A stretch of DNA of 64,000 nt from Streptomyces griseochromogenes (GTDB taxonomy: Bacteria > Actinomycetota > Actinomycetes > Streptomycetales > Streptomycetaceae): assembly GCF_001542625.1 (NCBI RefSeq), contig NZ_CP016279.1:4526001-4590000 (forward strand), written 5' to 3'. The notes under the pieces were generated by a model that was not told the origin of the DNA, ran no database searches, and saw only the letters and a program-made list of their open reading frames with translations. Made by a program: the position numbers and the translations under genes. Each line of letters starts with the position of its first letter. The stretch's first letter is position 1. Positions 26,943-35,343 of this stretch are shown piece after piece.

Positions 26943-29900
26943 TCAGGAGGAGGCCAGTGGTGCCACGACGCCCAGGACGGCCTGTGCCGCCGCGGCCGGA
27001 CGGGTGCGCGGGAAGTAGTGGCCGCCGTCGGTCAGCTCGTGCAGATCCACGTGCTCGGTCAGGAGCAGCCAGTCCCGGTGGTGTTGGGCGTGACCGGCCG
27101 TGTGGGGATCGTCGGCGGCGACGACCACCGAGACCGGCGCGGCCAGCTTCACCGGCGCCGGGTTCTCCAGGACGGCGCAGAAATAGCGGTGCGCGGACAC
27201 ACAGTCGTGCCGGTAGGCCGCCCCGATGTGCTCGGCGTGCCGCGCGTTCAGTTCCGCGAGTTCCGTGTAGCCGTTGTCCGCGGTCAGCCGCGCGGCGATC
27301 TCGGCGTTGCTCAGGCTCGTCAGTTCGCCGATGGCCGAGCGCCGGTCGGGGACGGTGCCGAGCAGCTGCGCGCCGAGGAAGACCCGTGGCACGTCCACAC
27401 CGTGTGCCTGGAGCCGTCTGGCCGTCTCGATGGCCGGCGCGGTGCCCGAGGAGTGGCCCCACAGCAGGACCCGGGTCAGGCCACGGGCGACGATCTCGGA
27501 AGCGACCTGCTCCGCCACCTGGGTGATCGAGGCGAACGGCTCCTGATGGGCGGCCAGGTCGTGACCGGGCAGGTCCACCGCGAGGACCGCCACGCCGCTG
27601 CCCGCCAACGCGCTCGCCATCGGCTGGTAGTTGACCGCGTTGCCGCCCGCGTAGGGGAAGCACACCAGCGCGCACTCCGGCGCACCATCCGCCTCCGACA
27701 GCGGCTGGAGCAGCTCCGTGCGCTGGCGTGCCGTGCCGTCCAGCAGGCCGGCCAGGTCGGCGAGCACCGGGTGCCGGGTGATGTCCTTGAGGGACACCGC
27801 GCGGTCGAGCGCTACGGTGAGTCTCACCGCCGTCAGCGAGGTGCCCCCGGAGTCGAAGAAGTGGTCCTTGCGGCCGATCTGCGGCTCGGGGACGCCCAGC
27901 AGATCGGCCCAGACGACGGCCAGCTTCCGCTCGGTCGGGGTGAGCGGAGCGTCGCCGTCCGCGCTGGGTACGGCGGGCTCCGTCGTCTCCGCGAGTGCGG
28001 TCAGCGCCTTCCTGTCGATCTTGCCGTTGGCGGTCAGCGGCAGGCCGGGCTGCCAGTGGAAGGCCGACGGGACCATGTAGGCGGGCAGCCCGGCACCCAG
28101 CGCCTCGCGCAGCTCGTGCGCCTCCAGGCACCGGCCCGTGTAGAAGGCGATCAGGTGCTTGTTCTGCCCGGGCCGGTCGGCGACGACCACCGCGCCGTCC
28201 CGCACCCCGGCCACTCGCAGCAGGGCGTTCTCGATCTCGCCGATCTCGATGCGGAAGCCGCGGATCTTGACCTGGTTGTCCCGGCGGCCGAGGAACTCCA
28301 GCTTCCCGCCGGGGTGCCAGCGCCCCCAGTCACCCCCGAGGTAGAGCCGCTGACCCGGACGGTACGGGTCCTTCCGGTAGGCCTCCCGGGTCCGCTCGGG
28401 ATCGTTGACGTACCCGCGGCCCACGCAGACGCCGGAGAACGCGATGAGTCCGGGGGCGCCCAGCGGCACCAGCGACAGCTGCTCGTCCACGACGTAGACG
28501 TGCACGTTGTTGACCGCACGCCCCAGCAGCACGCGCTCGGGCACCGCGTCCATGACCTCGTGGTTGGTGTCGTCCGACGTCTCGGTCAGTCCGTAGGCGT
28601 TGACCAGCTTGATCTCCGGCTGGATCGCGAACCAGCGCTGGACCAGCTCCCGTTTCAGCGCCTCACCGGTCACCGACACGCACCGCAGGTCCGGCAGCGC
28701 GCGGGGGCGCTGCTCCAGATACGAGACCACGACCTCCAGATAGGAGGGCACGACCTGCGCCACACCCACCCGGCCGTGCACCAGCGTGTCGACGAACCGC
28801 TCCACGTCCACGATCACGTCCTGCGCGACCAGCAGGGTCCGTCCGCCCGTCAGGAGCGAGGACACCAGCTGCCACAGCGAGATGTCGAAGCACTGCGGGG
28901 CGGTCTGCGCCACCACGCATCCTTCGTCGATCCCCAAGTCGTCGATCTTGGCGTAGAGATGGTTGAGCAGACCCGCGTGCTCGCACATCGCGCCCTTCGG
29001 TTCGCCGGTGGAGCCGGAGGTGAAGTAGATGTAGGCCAGCTGATCGGCGTCGACCCGCACCCCGAGATCGGCCTCGCTGTGCGGCTCGGCGTACGCCGTC
29101 TCGATCAGCAGCTTCTCGGTTCCCGGGACGGCGGCGAGCGCCCGGTCGAGGGTCCGGGTGCTGCCGGATGCGGTCAGGACCAGCCGGCATCCCGCACGTG
29201 ACAACGTTGCCGTGATGCGGTCCGCCGGGAAGTGCGGCTCGATCGGGAGGTAGGCGCCGCCCGCCTTGAACACCGCCAGCGTCGCGGCCAGCCAGTCCAG
29301 ATCGCGCTCGGTGACGACGGCTACCACGTCTTCCCGGCCCAGTCCCCGCTGCAGCAGCGCCCGCGCCAACCGGTTCGCGCGCGCGTTGAGCTCGCCGTAC
29401 GTCCACTCCCGCTCGCCCTGCACGGCCGCCACCGCGTCCGGATGCGCCCGTGCCCGCTGCTCGAACAGTTCGTGCGCCCGCGCGTCCGGCAGCGGACGGC
29501 GGGGCCCGGCCAGCCCTTCCAGCTGCTCGCGCACCTCGTCGGCCGACAGCAGACTCTGCCGGGTGTGCTCGGCGTCCAGATCCGCCGTCATCAGCCCGAG
29601 CGCCGCCACGTGGTAGTCGCCGATCCGGGCCGCGCCCGCGGCGTCCAGCACGTCCGTGCGGTACCGCAGCCGCAGCCGCAGCCGTCCGTCCCGGTCGGAC
29701 CAGCGCACATGCACAACGCCGTCATCGGCATGGGTGTCCTCGGCCCCTCTGGGACCGAACACGACCTCGTAGGAAGGCTCCGCCGCGCCCAGCTCCCGCC
29801 GCAGTTCGTCCACCGGGAACTCCCGGTGTGCCAGCACCTGCGCCTCGGCGTGCTGAGCGGCCGAGACCAGTGCGCGCCAGGAGCCCGGGGGCACGGCAAG

Positions 29901-30194
29901 GCGGCACGGCAGCGGTTCGCCGCGCACCCCGGCGGCGTAACCCGTCACCACCTCCGGTTCACCGGACAGCGTGGCCAGTACCTTGGCATGCGCCGCCAGC
30001 AGTAACGCGCTCACCGGTACGCCCAGCTCCCGCACCAGCCCACGCACCGTCTCGGCCACGTCGTCCGGCACCGCCGCCTCGTGCTCGGCCGCTCCGGGAA
30101 CCGGCTCCCGGACCCAGCGTGGCACCGTGGTGGTACCACCTTCGGCCAGCACACGGCTCCAGAACTCCCGGTCCGCTTCCACGCGCGCTCCCAT
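26943..30194 (-). CDS. NRPS: truncated C - A - PCP - TE
   Basis: 1083 residues. About residues 1-200 match only the C-lobe of a condensation domain (REFWSRVLAEGG, VVTGYAAGVRGE); the HHxxxDG lobe is absent. A domain (about 235-740): YIYFTSGSTGEPKGAM, NAYGLTETSDDTNHE, LGGDWGRWHPGGKLEF, NGKIDRKAL; the FDISLW start of the binding pocket keeps the Asp that contacts the alpha-amino group. PCP: FFDSGGTSLTAV. TE (about 845-1083): LVCFPYAGGNAVNYQPMASA, nucleophile GHSSG, late DGGHYFP. With SbnA/SbnB beside it, the likely monomer is L-2,3-diaminopropionate or a hydroxylated form. Leu64 is a TTA codon (30003-30005). GAGGAAGG precedes the ATG. Confidence 0.9.
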   Translation of the reverse strand: MGARVEADREFWSRVLAEGGTTTVPRWVREPVPGAAEHEAAVPDDVAETVRGLVRELGVPVSALLLAAHAKVLATLSGEPEVVTGYAAGVRGEPLPCRLAVPPGSWRALVSAAQHAEAQVLAHREFPVDELRRELGAAEPSYEVVFGPRGAEDTHADDGVVHVRWSDRDGRLRLRLRYRTDVLDAAGAARIGDYHVAALGLMTADLDAEHTRQSLLSADEVREQLEGLAGPRRPLPDARAHELFEQRARAHPDAVAAVQGEREWTYGELNARANRLARALLQRGLGREDVVAVVTERDLDWLAATLAVFKAGGAYLPIEPHFPADRITATLSRAGCRLVLTASGSTRTLDRALAAVPGTEKLLIETAYAEPHSEADLGVRVDADQLAYIYFTSGSTGEPKGAMCEHAGLLNHLYAKIDDLGIDEGCVVAQTAPQCFDISLWQLVSSLLTGGRTLLVAQDVIVDVERFVDTLVHGRVGVAQVVPSYLEVVVSYLEQRPRALPDLRCVSVTGEALKRELVQRWFAIQPEIKLVNAYGLTETSDDTNHEVMDAVPERVLLGRAVNNVHVYVVDEQLSLVPLGAPGLIAFSGVCVGRGYVNDPERTREAYRKDPYRPGQRLYLGGDWGRWHPGGKLEFLGRRDNQVKIRGFRIEIGEIENALLRVAGVRDGAVVVADRPGQNKHLIAFYTGRCLEAHELREALGAGLPAYMVPSAFHWQPGLPLTANGKIDRKALTALAETTEPAVPSADGDAPLTPTERKLAVVWADLLGVPEPQIGRKDHFFDSGGTSLTAVRLTVALDRAVSLKDITRHPVLADLAGLLDGTARQRTELLQPLSEADGAPECALVCFPYAGGNAVNYQPMASALAGSGVAVLAVDLPGHDLAAHQEPFASITQVAEQVASEIVARGLTRVLLWGHSSGTAPAIETARRLQAHGVDVPRVFLGAQLLGTVPDRRSAIGELTSLSNAEIAARLTADNGYTELAELNARHAEHIGAAYRHDCVSAHRYFCAVLENPAPVKLAAPVSVVVAADDPHTAGHAQHHRDWLLLTEHVDLHELTDGGHYFPRTRPAAAAQAVLGVVAPLASS

Positions 30195-30207
30195 CGAATG
30201 GCCTTCC

Positions 30208-32802
30208 TCAACTCACGGTCGCCGCAGTGGCGTCGGCCGAAGACGGTGACGTCTCGGGGCCGCAGCCGCGGGGTTGTTCGGCGGCATCCGGCAGGTCCAC
30301 GGCGGGGTTGCCGCCCCACCGTGCGTACGCGGGGACTTCCTCGCCCTTCATGAGGAAGGAATCGGGTGCGAGCACCGCGCCGTCGCCCAGCGTCACGCCG
30401 TAATGCACATGGGCGGCGACGCCCAGCGTGCAGCCGGTACCGAGGGTGGTGCCGTCGGACTTGAAGGTGCCGTCCTCCTGCGAGTGGCACTGGATCTTGC
30501 TTCCGGCGTTGAGGGTGCAGTCGTCACCGATGGTGGTCAGCGACCGCTCCGTCAGATAGCAGCCGTCGTCGAAGACCCTGCCGCCGATGCGCACGCCCAG
30601 CAGCCGCCATACCAGGGCCTTGAAGGGCGTTCCGTTGAAGATGTTGAGGTAGTGGTCCGGCACCTTCCACAGGCGCTCGTGCCACCAGAAGTAGGGGTCG
30701 TAGATGGAGCACAGCCGGGGCCGCAGCGCGCGGAACGAGGCGATGCACCGCTCCAGCAGGATGAAGTAGAGGGTGCTGAACGCGAGCGTGATGGCCAGGT
30801 ATCCGCCGATCACCAGGTGTCCGAGCACTCCGTACAGATCCACGGACGCGAGCCCGAACAGCGTGAGCGCGAAGGTGTGCAGCCACCGCACGCACAGCAT
30901 GAGGGCCATCGAGCGAATGTTGTAGCGGTTCTTCGCGGCGAGATGTCGGTGGAGTGCGTCACCGGTCCTGAGACCGTCGAACCGTGAGTCACGCTCCACC
31001 GACCGGGGTATCTCGAAGCACGGCGAACCGAGGAGCCCTACGTTCTCCCGGACCTCGCCGTCCAGGGGAACCATCACCTTCGTCGCGAGCAGACAGTTGG
31101 CACCCGTTCTGCCGTCCGCGGGATAGGCGATGTTGTTGCCGAGGAAGTTGTGCGGCCCGATCGACGTCCGGGACAGCCGGAAGGACGTGCTCGAATAGTC
31201 CGCGTTGATGACGGAGAGCCCGTCGGCGACCATCGTCCCGCTGCCGACGGAGACCAGGAAGGGAGTCTCGTGCTGCACTTCGGTGCCGAAGTTCGACCCG
31301 GTCTGCTCGACCCGTGACAAGTCGTATCCGAGTCCCTGGAGATAGTGCACGATGTAGGAGCTGTCACCGAACAGCCAGGCGAAGAACTTGATGTTCGTCA
31401 TGCGCGCCGTCGCCCGGTGGACCGCGTAGTGGAATCCGTAGAGCGGATAGACCCGGTCCGGCTTGACGGCCAGCCTCAGCAGACGCGGGACGGTGCACAG
31501 GGCGACGAGGCCCAGGACGACGAAGCCGAAGAACAGCACGAGCGAGATCTGCAGCGCGTCGGGGATCAGTTCCGACCGCTTCACTGCGGCCATCTGCGGG
31601 TCCAGGCGCTTGCCGATCGCCGGTAGTTCGGTGAACAGCATGTACACCCCGCCGACGGCCAGCGGTATGTACAGGAAGAACAGCTGAAGGAGCGTGACGA
31701 GGCCGAACCAGGCCCGCCGCGGGGTGCCGCAGGCGGCCGGTGCGACCCGCAGGTAGTCGATCTCGGTGGGCTGTGCCGGGGACCCGTGCCAGTGCTCACC
31801 GTCCGGGACCGCCTGGCCGCGGTACAGGGCCGAGGAGTGGCCGAGCTGGGCACCGTCGCCCATCGTCGTGTCGATGTCCAGGACGGTCTTCTCGCCGATG
31901 TACACGTCACGGCCGAGGGTGATCCGGCCGGTCTGGATCCGTCCGGCGTGGGCCCGGTAGCCGAGGAAGAACGAGTCCTTGCGGATGACGGTGCCGGAGC
32001 CGATGGTGAGCAGGTCCGTGCAGACCGGGACGGAGGGGGAGAGGATCGTGACTCCCTTGCCGATCCGCGCGCCGAGCGCCCGGAGATACAGCACGAACAG
32101 CGGATTTCCGACGAAGAGAATCATCGGATTCGCGTGGAGCAGTACCTTGACGAGCCAGAAGCGCAGATACGTCAGGCCCCAGACGGGGAACTCACGAGGT
32201 TTCCAGCGGCCGACGAGAAGCCATTTGGCGACGACCGGGAAAAGGCACAGAGCCACGAACCCGATGCCACCGAACAAAAGCGACCGCAGATAGATGTCGG
32301 CCAGCCCGGAACCGGTGGCTATCCAGCCGTATCCACTGTCCGCGACAAATCCCGCGACCAGCGAGTATCCCAGGAATACCAGCAACTGGAGTGTTCCGCA
32401 GAGGACGTGGTTCAGCTTGCCCGGGGGCCTGAGCGGAGCGGCCGTATTCACGGGTACCGGTGGGGGGACGGCGGTCGGCGCATCCACGGGACCGGGAGCG
32501 GGCTGCGGGAAAGCCGCTGCCAGACTTTGGACCGTGGGGTGCCGGTATATGTCCTTCATGGACGGGGACGGCAGGTCCGCCCGCTTTCTCAGGCGCGCAC
32601 AGAACTGGGCCATGACCAGGGAGTTTGCGCCGAGGTCGGTGAAGAAATGGCCGTCGACCGGAACGCGTTCCGCGCCCATGACGTCTGCCAGCGCATCCGC
32701 GAGTTTCCTCTCGGTATCCGCCGTGGGGCCGGAGCCGCTCAGTCTGGTGACGGCGCCTTTGTCCCGCCCGGATAGAGGGACCTCGGAGGACTGCTCCACC
32801 AT
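30208..32802 (-). CDS. Stand-alone PCP plus Pls/PosA-type NRPS terminal domain (membrane, left-handed beta-helix)
   Basis: 864 residues from ATG 32802 (CCAGGAG upstream). An N-terminal carrier domain has the Ser in FTDLGANSLVMAQF (about residue 60), then a Pro-rich linker, then the NRPS terminal domain known from poly-lysine synthetase (Pls)-like enzymes. Three pairs of membrane segments (about 135-205, 365-455, 620-690) alternate with hexapeptide-repeat beta-helix parts (IGKGVTILSPSVPVCTDLLT; RTSIGPHNFLGNNIAYPADG; ERSLTTIGDDCTLNAGSKIQ). Pls proteins carry an A domain before this PCP; here it is missing and may be supplied by the next gene, 13 bases away. The protein would sit in the plasma membrane and extend, hold or export the product. 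Confidence 0.85.
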   Translation of the reverse strand: MVEQSSEVPLSGRDKGAVTRLSGSGPTADTERKLADALADVMGAERVPVDGHFFTDLGANSLVMAQFCARLRKRADLPSPSMKDIYRHPTVQSLAAAFPQPAPGPVDAPTAVPPPVPVNTAAPLRPPGKLNHVLCGTLQLLVFLGYSLVAGFVADSGYGWIATGSGLADIYLRSLLFGGIGFVALCLFPVVAKWLLVGRWKPREFPVWGLTYLRFWLVKVLLHANPMILFVGNPLFVLYLRALGARIGKGVTILSPSVPVCTDLLTIGSGTVIRKDSFFLGYRAHAGRIQTGRITLGRDVYIGEKTVLDIDTTMGDGAQLGHSSALYRGQAVPDGEHWHGSPAQPTEIDYLRVAPAACGTPRRAWFGLVTLLQLFFLYIPLAVGGVYMLFTELPAIGKRLDPQMAAVKRSELIPDALQISLVLFFGFVVLGLVALCTVPRLLRLAVKPDRVYPLYGFHYAVHRATARMTNIKFFAWLFGDSSYIVHYLQGLGYDLSRVEQTGSNFGTEVQHETPFLVSVGSGTMVADGLSVINADYSSTSFRLSRTSIGPHNFLGNNIAYPADGRTGANCLLATKVMVPLDGEVRENVGLLGSPCFEIPRSVERDSRFDGLRTGDALHRHLAAKNRYNIRSMALMLCVRWLHTFALTLFGLASVDLYGVLGHLVIGGYLAITLAFSTLYFILLERCIASFRALRPRLCSIYDPYFWWHERLWKVPDHYLNIFNGTPFKALVWRLLGVRIGGRVFDDGCYLTERSLTTIGDDCTLNAGSKIQCHSQEDGTFKSDGTTLGTGCTLGVAAHVHYGVTLGDGAVLAPDSFLMKGEEVPAYARWGGNPAVDLPDAAEQPRGCGPETSPSSADATAATVS

Positions 32803-33113
32803 TCGATCTCCTGGAGGACGTCTGGATCGCCGACTGCCGCCGATGGCGGGTTGGGGCCCTCGGACTTCGAAGAAAAGGCCCGCCGAACCATCGGAAGCTC
32901 AAGGCGCGTGCTCTTTCCTGATCACGAACTGACGGCTTCAGTTTCGGCCCGCCACCGGCAGGCTGCCACTTCGAATCGACGGCGGCGCGCGCGAGGAATG
33001 CTCGCAGGGCCCGTGTTCCTTGGAACTCCGCAGAACTGGGGCGCGTCACTGATCACCCGAATGGCCGCCCCTCCGGCAGGCCGCTGTGACTTCCCCCACC
33101 TGCTCTTGCCTCG

Positions 33114-33132
33114 GCGGGTAAGGCTTACCTAC
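33114..33132. promoter_or_regulatory. Candidate iron box (DmdR1/IdeR type)
   Basis: GGTAAGGCTTACC is a near-perfect palindrome, and the surrounding 19 bases match 13 of 19 positions of the TTAGGTTAGGCTAACCTAA consensus, including AGGCT and ACCTA. It lies 10 bases before the DUF6400-like gene start and 312 bases from the divergent diaminopropionate operon, so it could control either. Confidence 0.45.
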
Positions 33133-33142
33133 GTTCGGTGCC

Positions 33143-33433
33143 ATGTCCCCCCATGACCCCACCCTTCCTGGCGAACCGGATGAAACCCCCGCTTCGGGCG
33201 GTTCCGTGCCGGTCGACTTCTCCTTCGACCTGAGCTCGCACGAAATGCTCCGGCGGACGCACACCCTTGCCGCTCTGGGACCCGACTGGGACCCCGTCGC
33301 GGCGCTGCGTGGCGAGGAGGAGGCGTACGACCTGCTGTACTCCGGCCTGAGCGAGGAGCAGCAGCGCGTCTACGAGGAGCTGGTCGAGGCCGGAGTGCTC
33401 CCGGCGCGTGGGGGCGGCGATGCTGCCGCTTGA
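33143..33433 (+). CDS. Small protein, DUF6400-like
   Basis: 96 residues. After a disordered Pro/Ser-rich start of about 25 residues comes a compact alpha-helical region: FSFDLSSHEMLRRTHTLAAL, GPDWDPVAALRGEEEAYDLL and YSGLSEEQQRVYEELVEAGV. I recall this pattern from the actinobacterial DUF6400 family; function unknown. No signal peptide or membrane segment. The ATG lies right after the candidate iron box and no ribosome binding site is obvious, so the mRNA may be leaderless. The end overlaps the zinc-ribbon gene by 14 bases. Confidence 0.65.
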   Translation: MSPHDPTLPGEPDETPASGGSVPVDFSFDLSSHEMLRRTHTLAALGPDWDPVAALRGEEEAYDLLYSGLSEEQQRVYEELVEAGVLPARGGGDAAA

Positions 33434-33653
33434 CCCGCAGGCCGACATCGGCCGCCGGGCCTGGGTGGCGTGTCCGAACTGCGACGACCGCACCGCGTGC
33501 GCCACGTGCCGACAGGGGCTCACGTGCCACGGACACTGGCGCTATCTGCTGTCCAACACCGGCAGCCTGCTCCACCTGCAGTGCCCGTCCTGCACCCACG
33601 TCTGGACCCACGAGACCGATTTCGGCGCCACCCGCTCCGGCCCGGAGGCGTGA
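33420..33653 (+). CDS. Small zinc-ribbon protein
   Basis: 77 residues from ATG 33420; a GTG at 33408 is also possible. Cysteines are arranged as CPNCDDRTACATCRQGLTCH and then CPSC, enough for a zinc-ribbon or two metal sites. The rest is hydrophilic apart from WRYLLSNTGSLLHLQ. No named family recognised. The overlap with the upstream small gene implies one operon and possibly a joint role. Confidence 0.6.
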   Translation: MLPLDPQADIGRRAWVACPNCDDRTACATCRQGLTCHGHWRYLLSNTGSLLHLQCPSCTHVWTHETDFGATRSGPEA

Positions 33654-33671
33654 CGCGTCCGCCGAGCCGCC

Positions 33672-34523
33672 TCAGGGCGCGGTGAACAGGGTGGGGAAGC
33701 GGGGCGCCAGCCACGGTTTGGGGCCCCAGGCGAGGATCTGGCCCTGAGCCATGGCACGCCAGGGGTTGCGCCGGCCCAGCGCGATGAGCAGGAAGGCGGT
33801 GGGCTCGATGAGGATGGTGCAGTCGGCACGGTCCGGCGGCTCCGGCGTCACCCGCATGTCACCGTCGGTCAGGGACACGCCGAATGCCTCGCCGCCCCGC
33901 AGCCGGATCCGGTAGCGGGCCGTGAGTCCGGCCGTGGCCGCGGTGTCGGTGCAGCGCGCCATGACCCTGTACATGAACGGCATGCAGAGGCTCGTCCGGG
34001 CGCCGTCGACCATGTGCGGGCGCTTCAGGGCGCGAGCGAGGTCGTATCCGTGGCCCAGCATGTGCGTGAGCAGGTACGACGCGAGATCGGACAGGTACAT
34101 GGGGCCCAGGGGTGTGAACGGTGCCGGGCCGTCGGTCGCGCTCCGCGTCATGGCCTCCAGGAACGCCTCGGCCTGGTCCCTGATCATGGCCGCCAGCGGT
34201 TCCGCCCGCCGCTCCCCGAAGCCGGCGAGGGACTGTGCGTTGGCCTCGGCCAGACTCTGGGGGGTGCCGTCCCCGTAAGGACGCTCACGCCCGGACGCGA
34301 GGTCGGCCATCAGCTGATTGGCCAGCGCCAGATGGGCCGCCGCCTCGCCGAGGGTCCACTCCGACCCGGGCAGGGCGAGCGTTGCGTCGGGTGCGCCGCG
34401 CAGGAGCGTGGCGATCTCCTCGGCGGTCTCTCGTATCGCCTGGTCCAGCCCTGCGGGCAGCGGCCCTGAGCCGTCCCGTCGTTCCGTCGAGTGCACGCCG
34501 CCCGCTTCCCTTCCGTCCGGCAC
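33672..34523 (-). CDS. DinB/maleylpyruvate-isomerase-type (mycothiol-linked) family protein
   Basis: 283 residues from a GTG; a second GTG at 34496 with GGAAG upstream is also possible. N-terminal four-helix DinB/MDMPI domain (PGSEWTLGEAAAHLALANQL, then DLASYLLTHMLGHGYDLARA with metal-type histidines); C-terminal SCP2-like domain ending ILIEPTAFLLIALGRRNPWR. Members use mycothiol or bind lipid-like ligands; the substrate is unknown. Confidence 0.78.
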   Translation of the reverse strand: MPDGREAGGVHSTERRDGSGPLPAGLDQAIRETAEEIATLLRGAPDATLALPGSEWTLGEAAAHLALANQLMADLASGRERPYGDGTPQSLAEANAQSLAGFGERRAEPLAAMIRDQAEAFLEAMTRSATDGPAPFTPLGPMYLSDLASYLLTHMLGHGYDLARALKRPHMVDGARTSLCMPFMYRVMARCTDTAATAGLTARYRIRLRGGEAFGVSLTDGDMRVTPEPPDRADCTILIEPTAFLLIALGRRNPWRAMAQGQILAWGPKPWLAPRFPTLFTAP

Positions 34524-34564
34524 GCCCTACGCGCCGGTGGCGCCGGTACCCAACCAGACTCGGA

Positions 34565-34589
34565 GGCGCGCGGCAAGTCCCCGCGCGCC
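34565..34589 (-). terminator. Hairpin downstream of AMIN-like gene
   Basis: GGCGCGCGG and CCGCGCGCC form a perfect 9-bp stem around CAAGTCC, 14 bases after the end of the minus-strand AMIN-like gene. Confidence 0.65.
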
Positions 34590-34602
34590 CCGGTCCTCGG
34601 GC

Positions 34603-35181
34603 TCAGCGGCTGCCCGTCCAGTTGTGGGCCACGTCGACCACCAGACGGCCGGGCAGCTGGACCACCCGGAACGGCAGCCGGGCGCGGACGCCGAGTCCGA
34701 TCTGTGTCTCTCCCTCGAAGCTGCCGGCGAACCGGGTGTCCTTGAAGGTCCGGTAGCCGGCGAGGTTCACGCCCGGAAGGGGTCGTCCCGCCCGTCCCGG
34801 GTACGTGGCAGCGCCGCTCGCCGGGTCGTAACTCGGCGCGCCGATGTGGACGTCGAGTACGGCCCCGCCACCGACCGGTATGTACTGGCCCGTCGCGGTC
34901 TGGCGCAGACGGTCGACGTATCCGACGTAGAAGCCGATGCCGCTGCCGCCGCCGGGGACGTCGAACACCATGCGGTCGAAGCAGTCGTGCCGACCGGTCC
35001 TGATGTCCTCCAACGGCACGGCACCGCTGGCCGCGCCTCCCTTGGTGCCGCTGCCCCAGCCGGTCGGGCAGGCCGTGGCATGCGTCGCGGCCGCCGGCGC
35101 GGCGCCCGCGGCGGTCGTCGCCGCGCCCCAGCCGGCCCCCGCGAGAACGAGCGCCGCCACCGATGCACCGATTCGTCGCAT
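34603..35181 (-). CDS. Secreted AMIN-like domain protein
   Basis: 192 residues. Signal peptide MRRIGASVAALVLAGAG... ending in AxA-type residues near 30. The mature part carries the actinobacterial AMIN-like domain: FDRMVFDVPGGGSGIGFYVG, YVDRLRQTATGQYIPVGGGA, GYRTFKDTRFAGSFEGETQI, RLPFRVVQLPGRLVVDVAHN. A Cys pair (CPTG, HDCFDR) may form a disulfide. Related domains bind peptidoglycan or sit in cell-wall proteins; the specific function is unknown. CAAGGGGGAC precedes the ATG. Confidence 0.8.
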   Translation of the reverse strand: MRRIGASVAALVLAGAGWGAATTAAGAAPAAATHATACPTGWGSGTKGGAASGAVPLEDIRTGRHDCFDRMVFDVPGGGSGIGFYVGYVDRLRQTATGQYIPVGGGAVLDVHIGAPSYDPASGAATYPGRAGRPLPGVNLAGYRTFKDTRFAGSFEGETQIGLGVRARLPFRVVQLPGRLVVDVAHNWTGSR

Positions 35182-35343
35182 GATGTCCCCCTTGTTCGAG
35201 TCATCCTGTTATGGGATTAGACATCCGGGTGCGGCGAAGGGTTGCATGCCGGGGCGGGGGAGTTCCGGGAATTCCGGCCGTCCTGGCGCAGATCCCTCTC
35301 ACATGACGGTGACGATGGCCTTCCGCGGGGTGACCGTCAGGGG

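Noticed and set aside
35304..35339. Inverted repeat TGACGGT/ACCGTCA after the NAD kinase gene
   Set aside because: Seven pairs with a 22-base loop is too weak to call a terminator.
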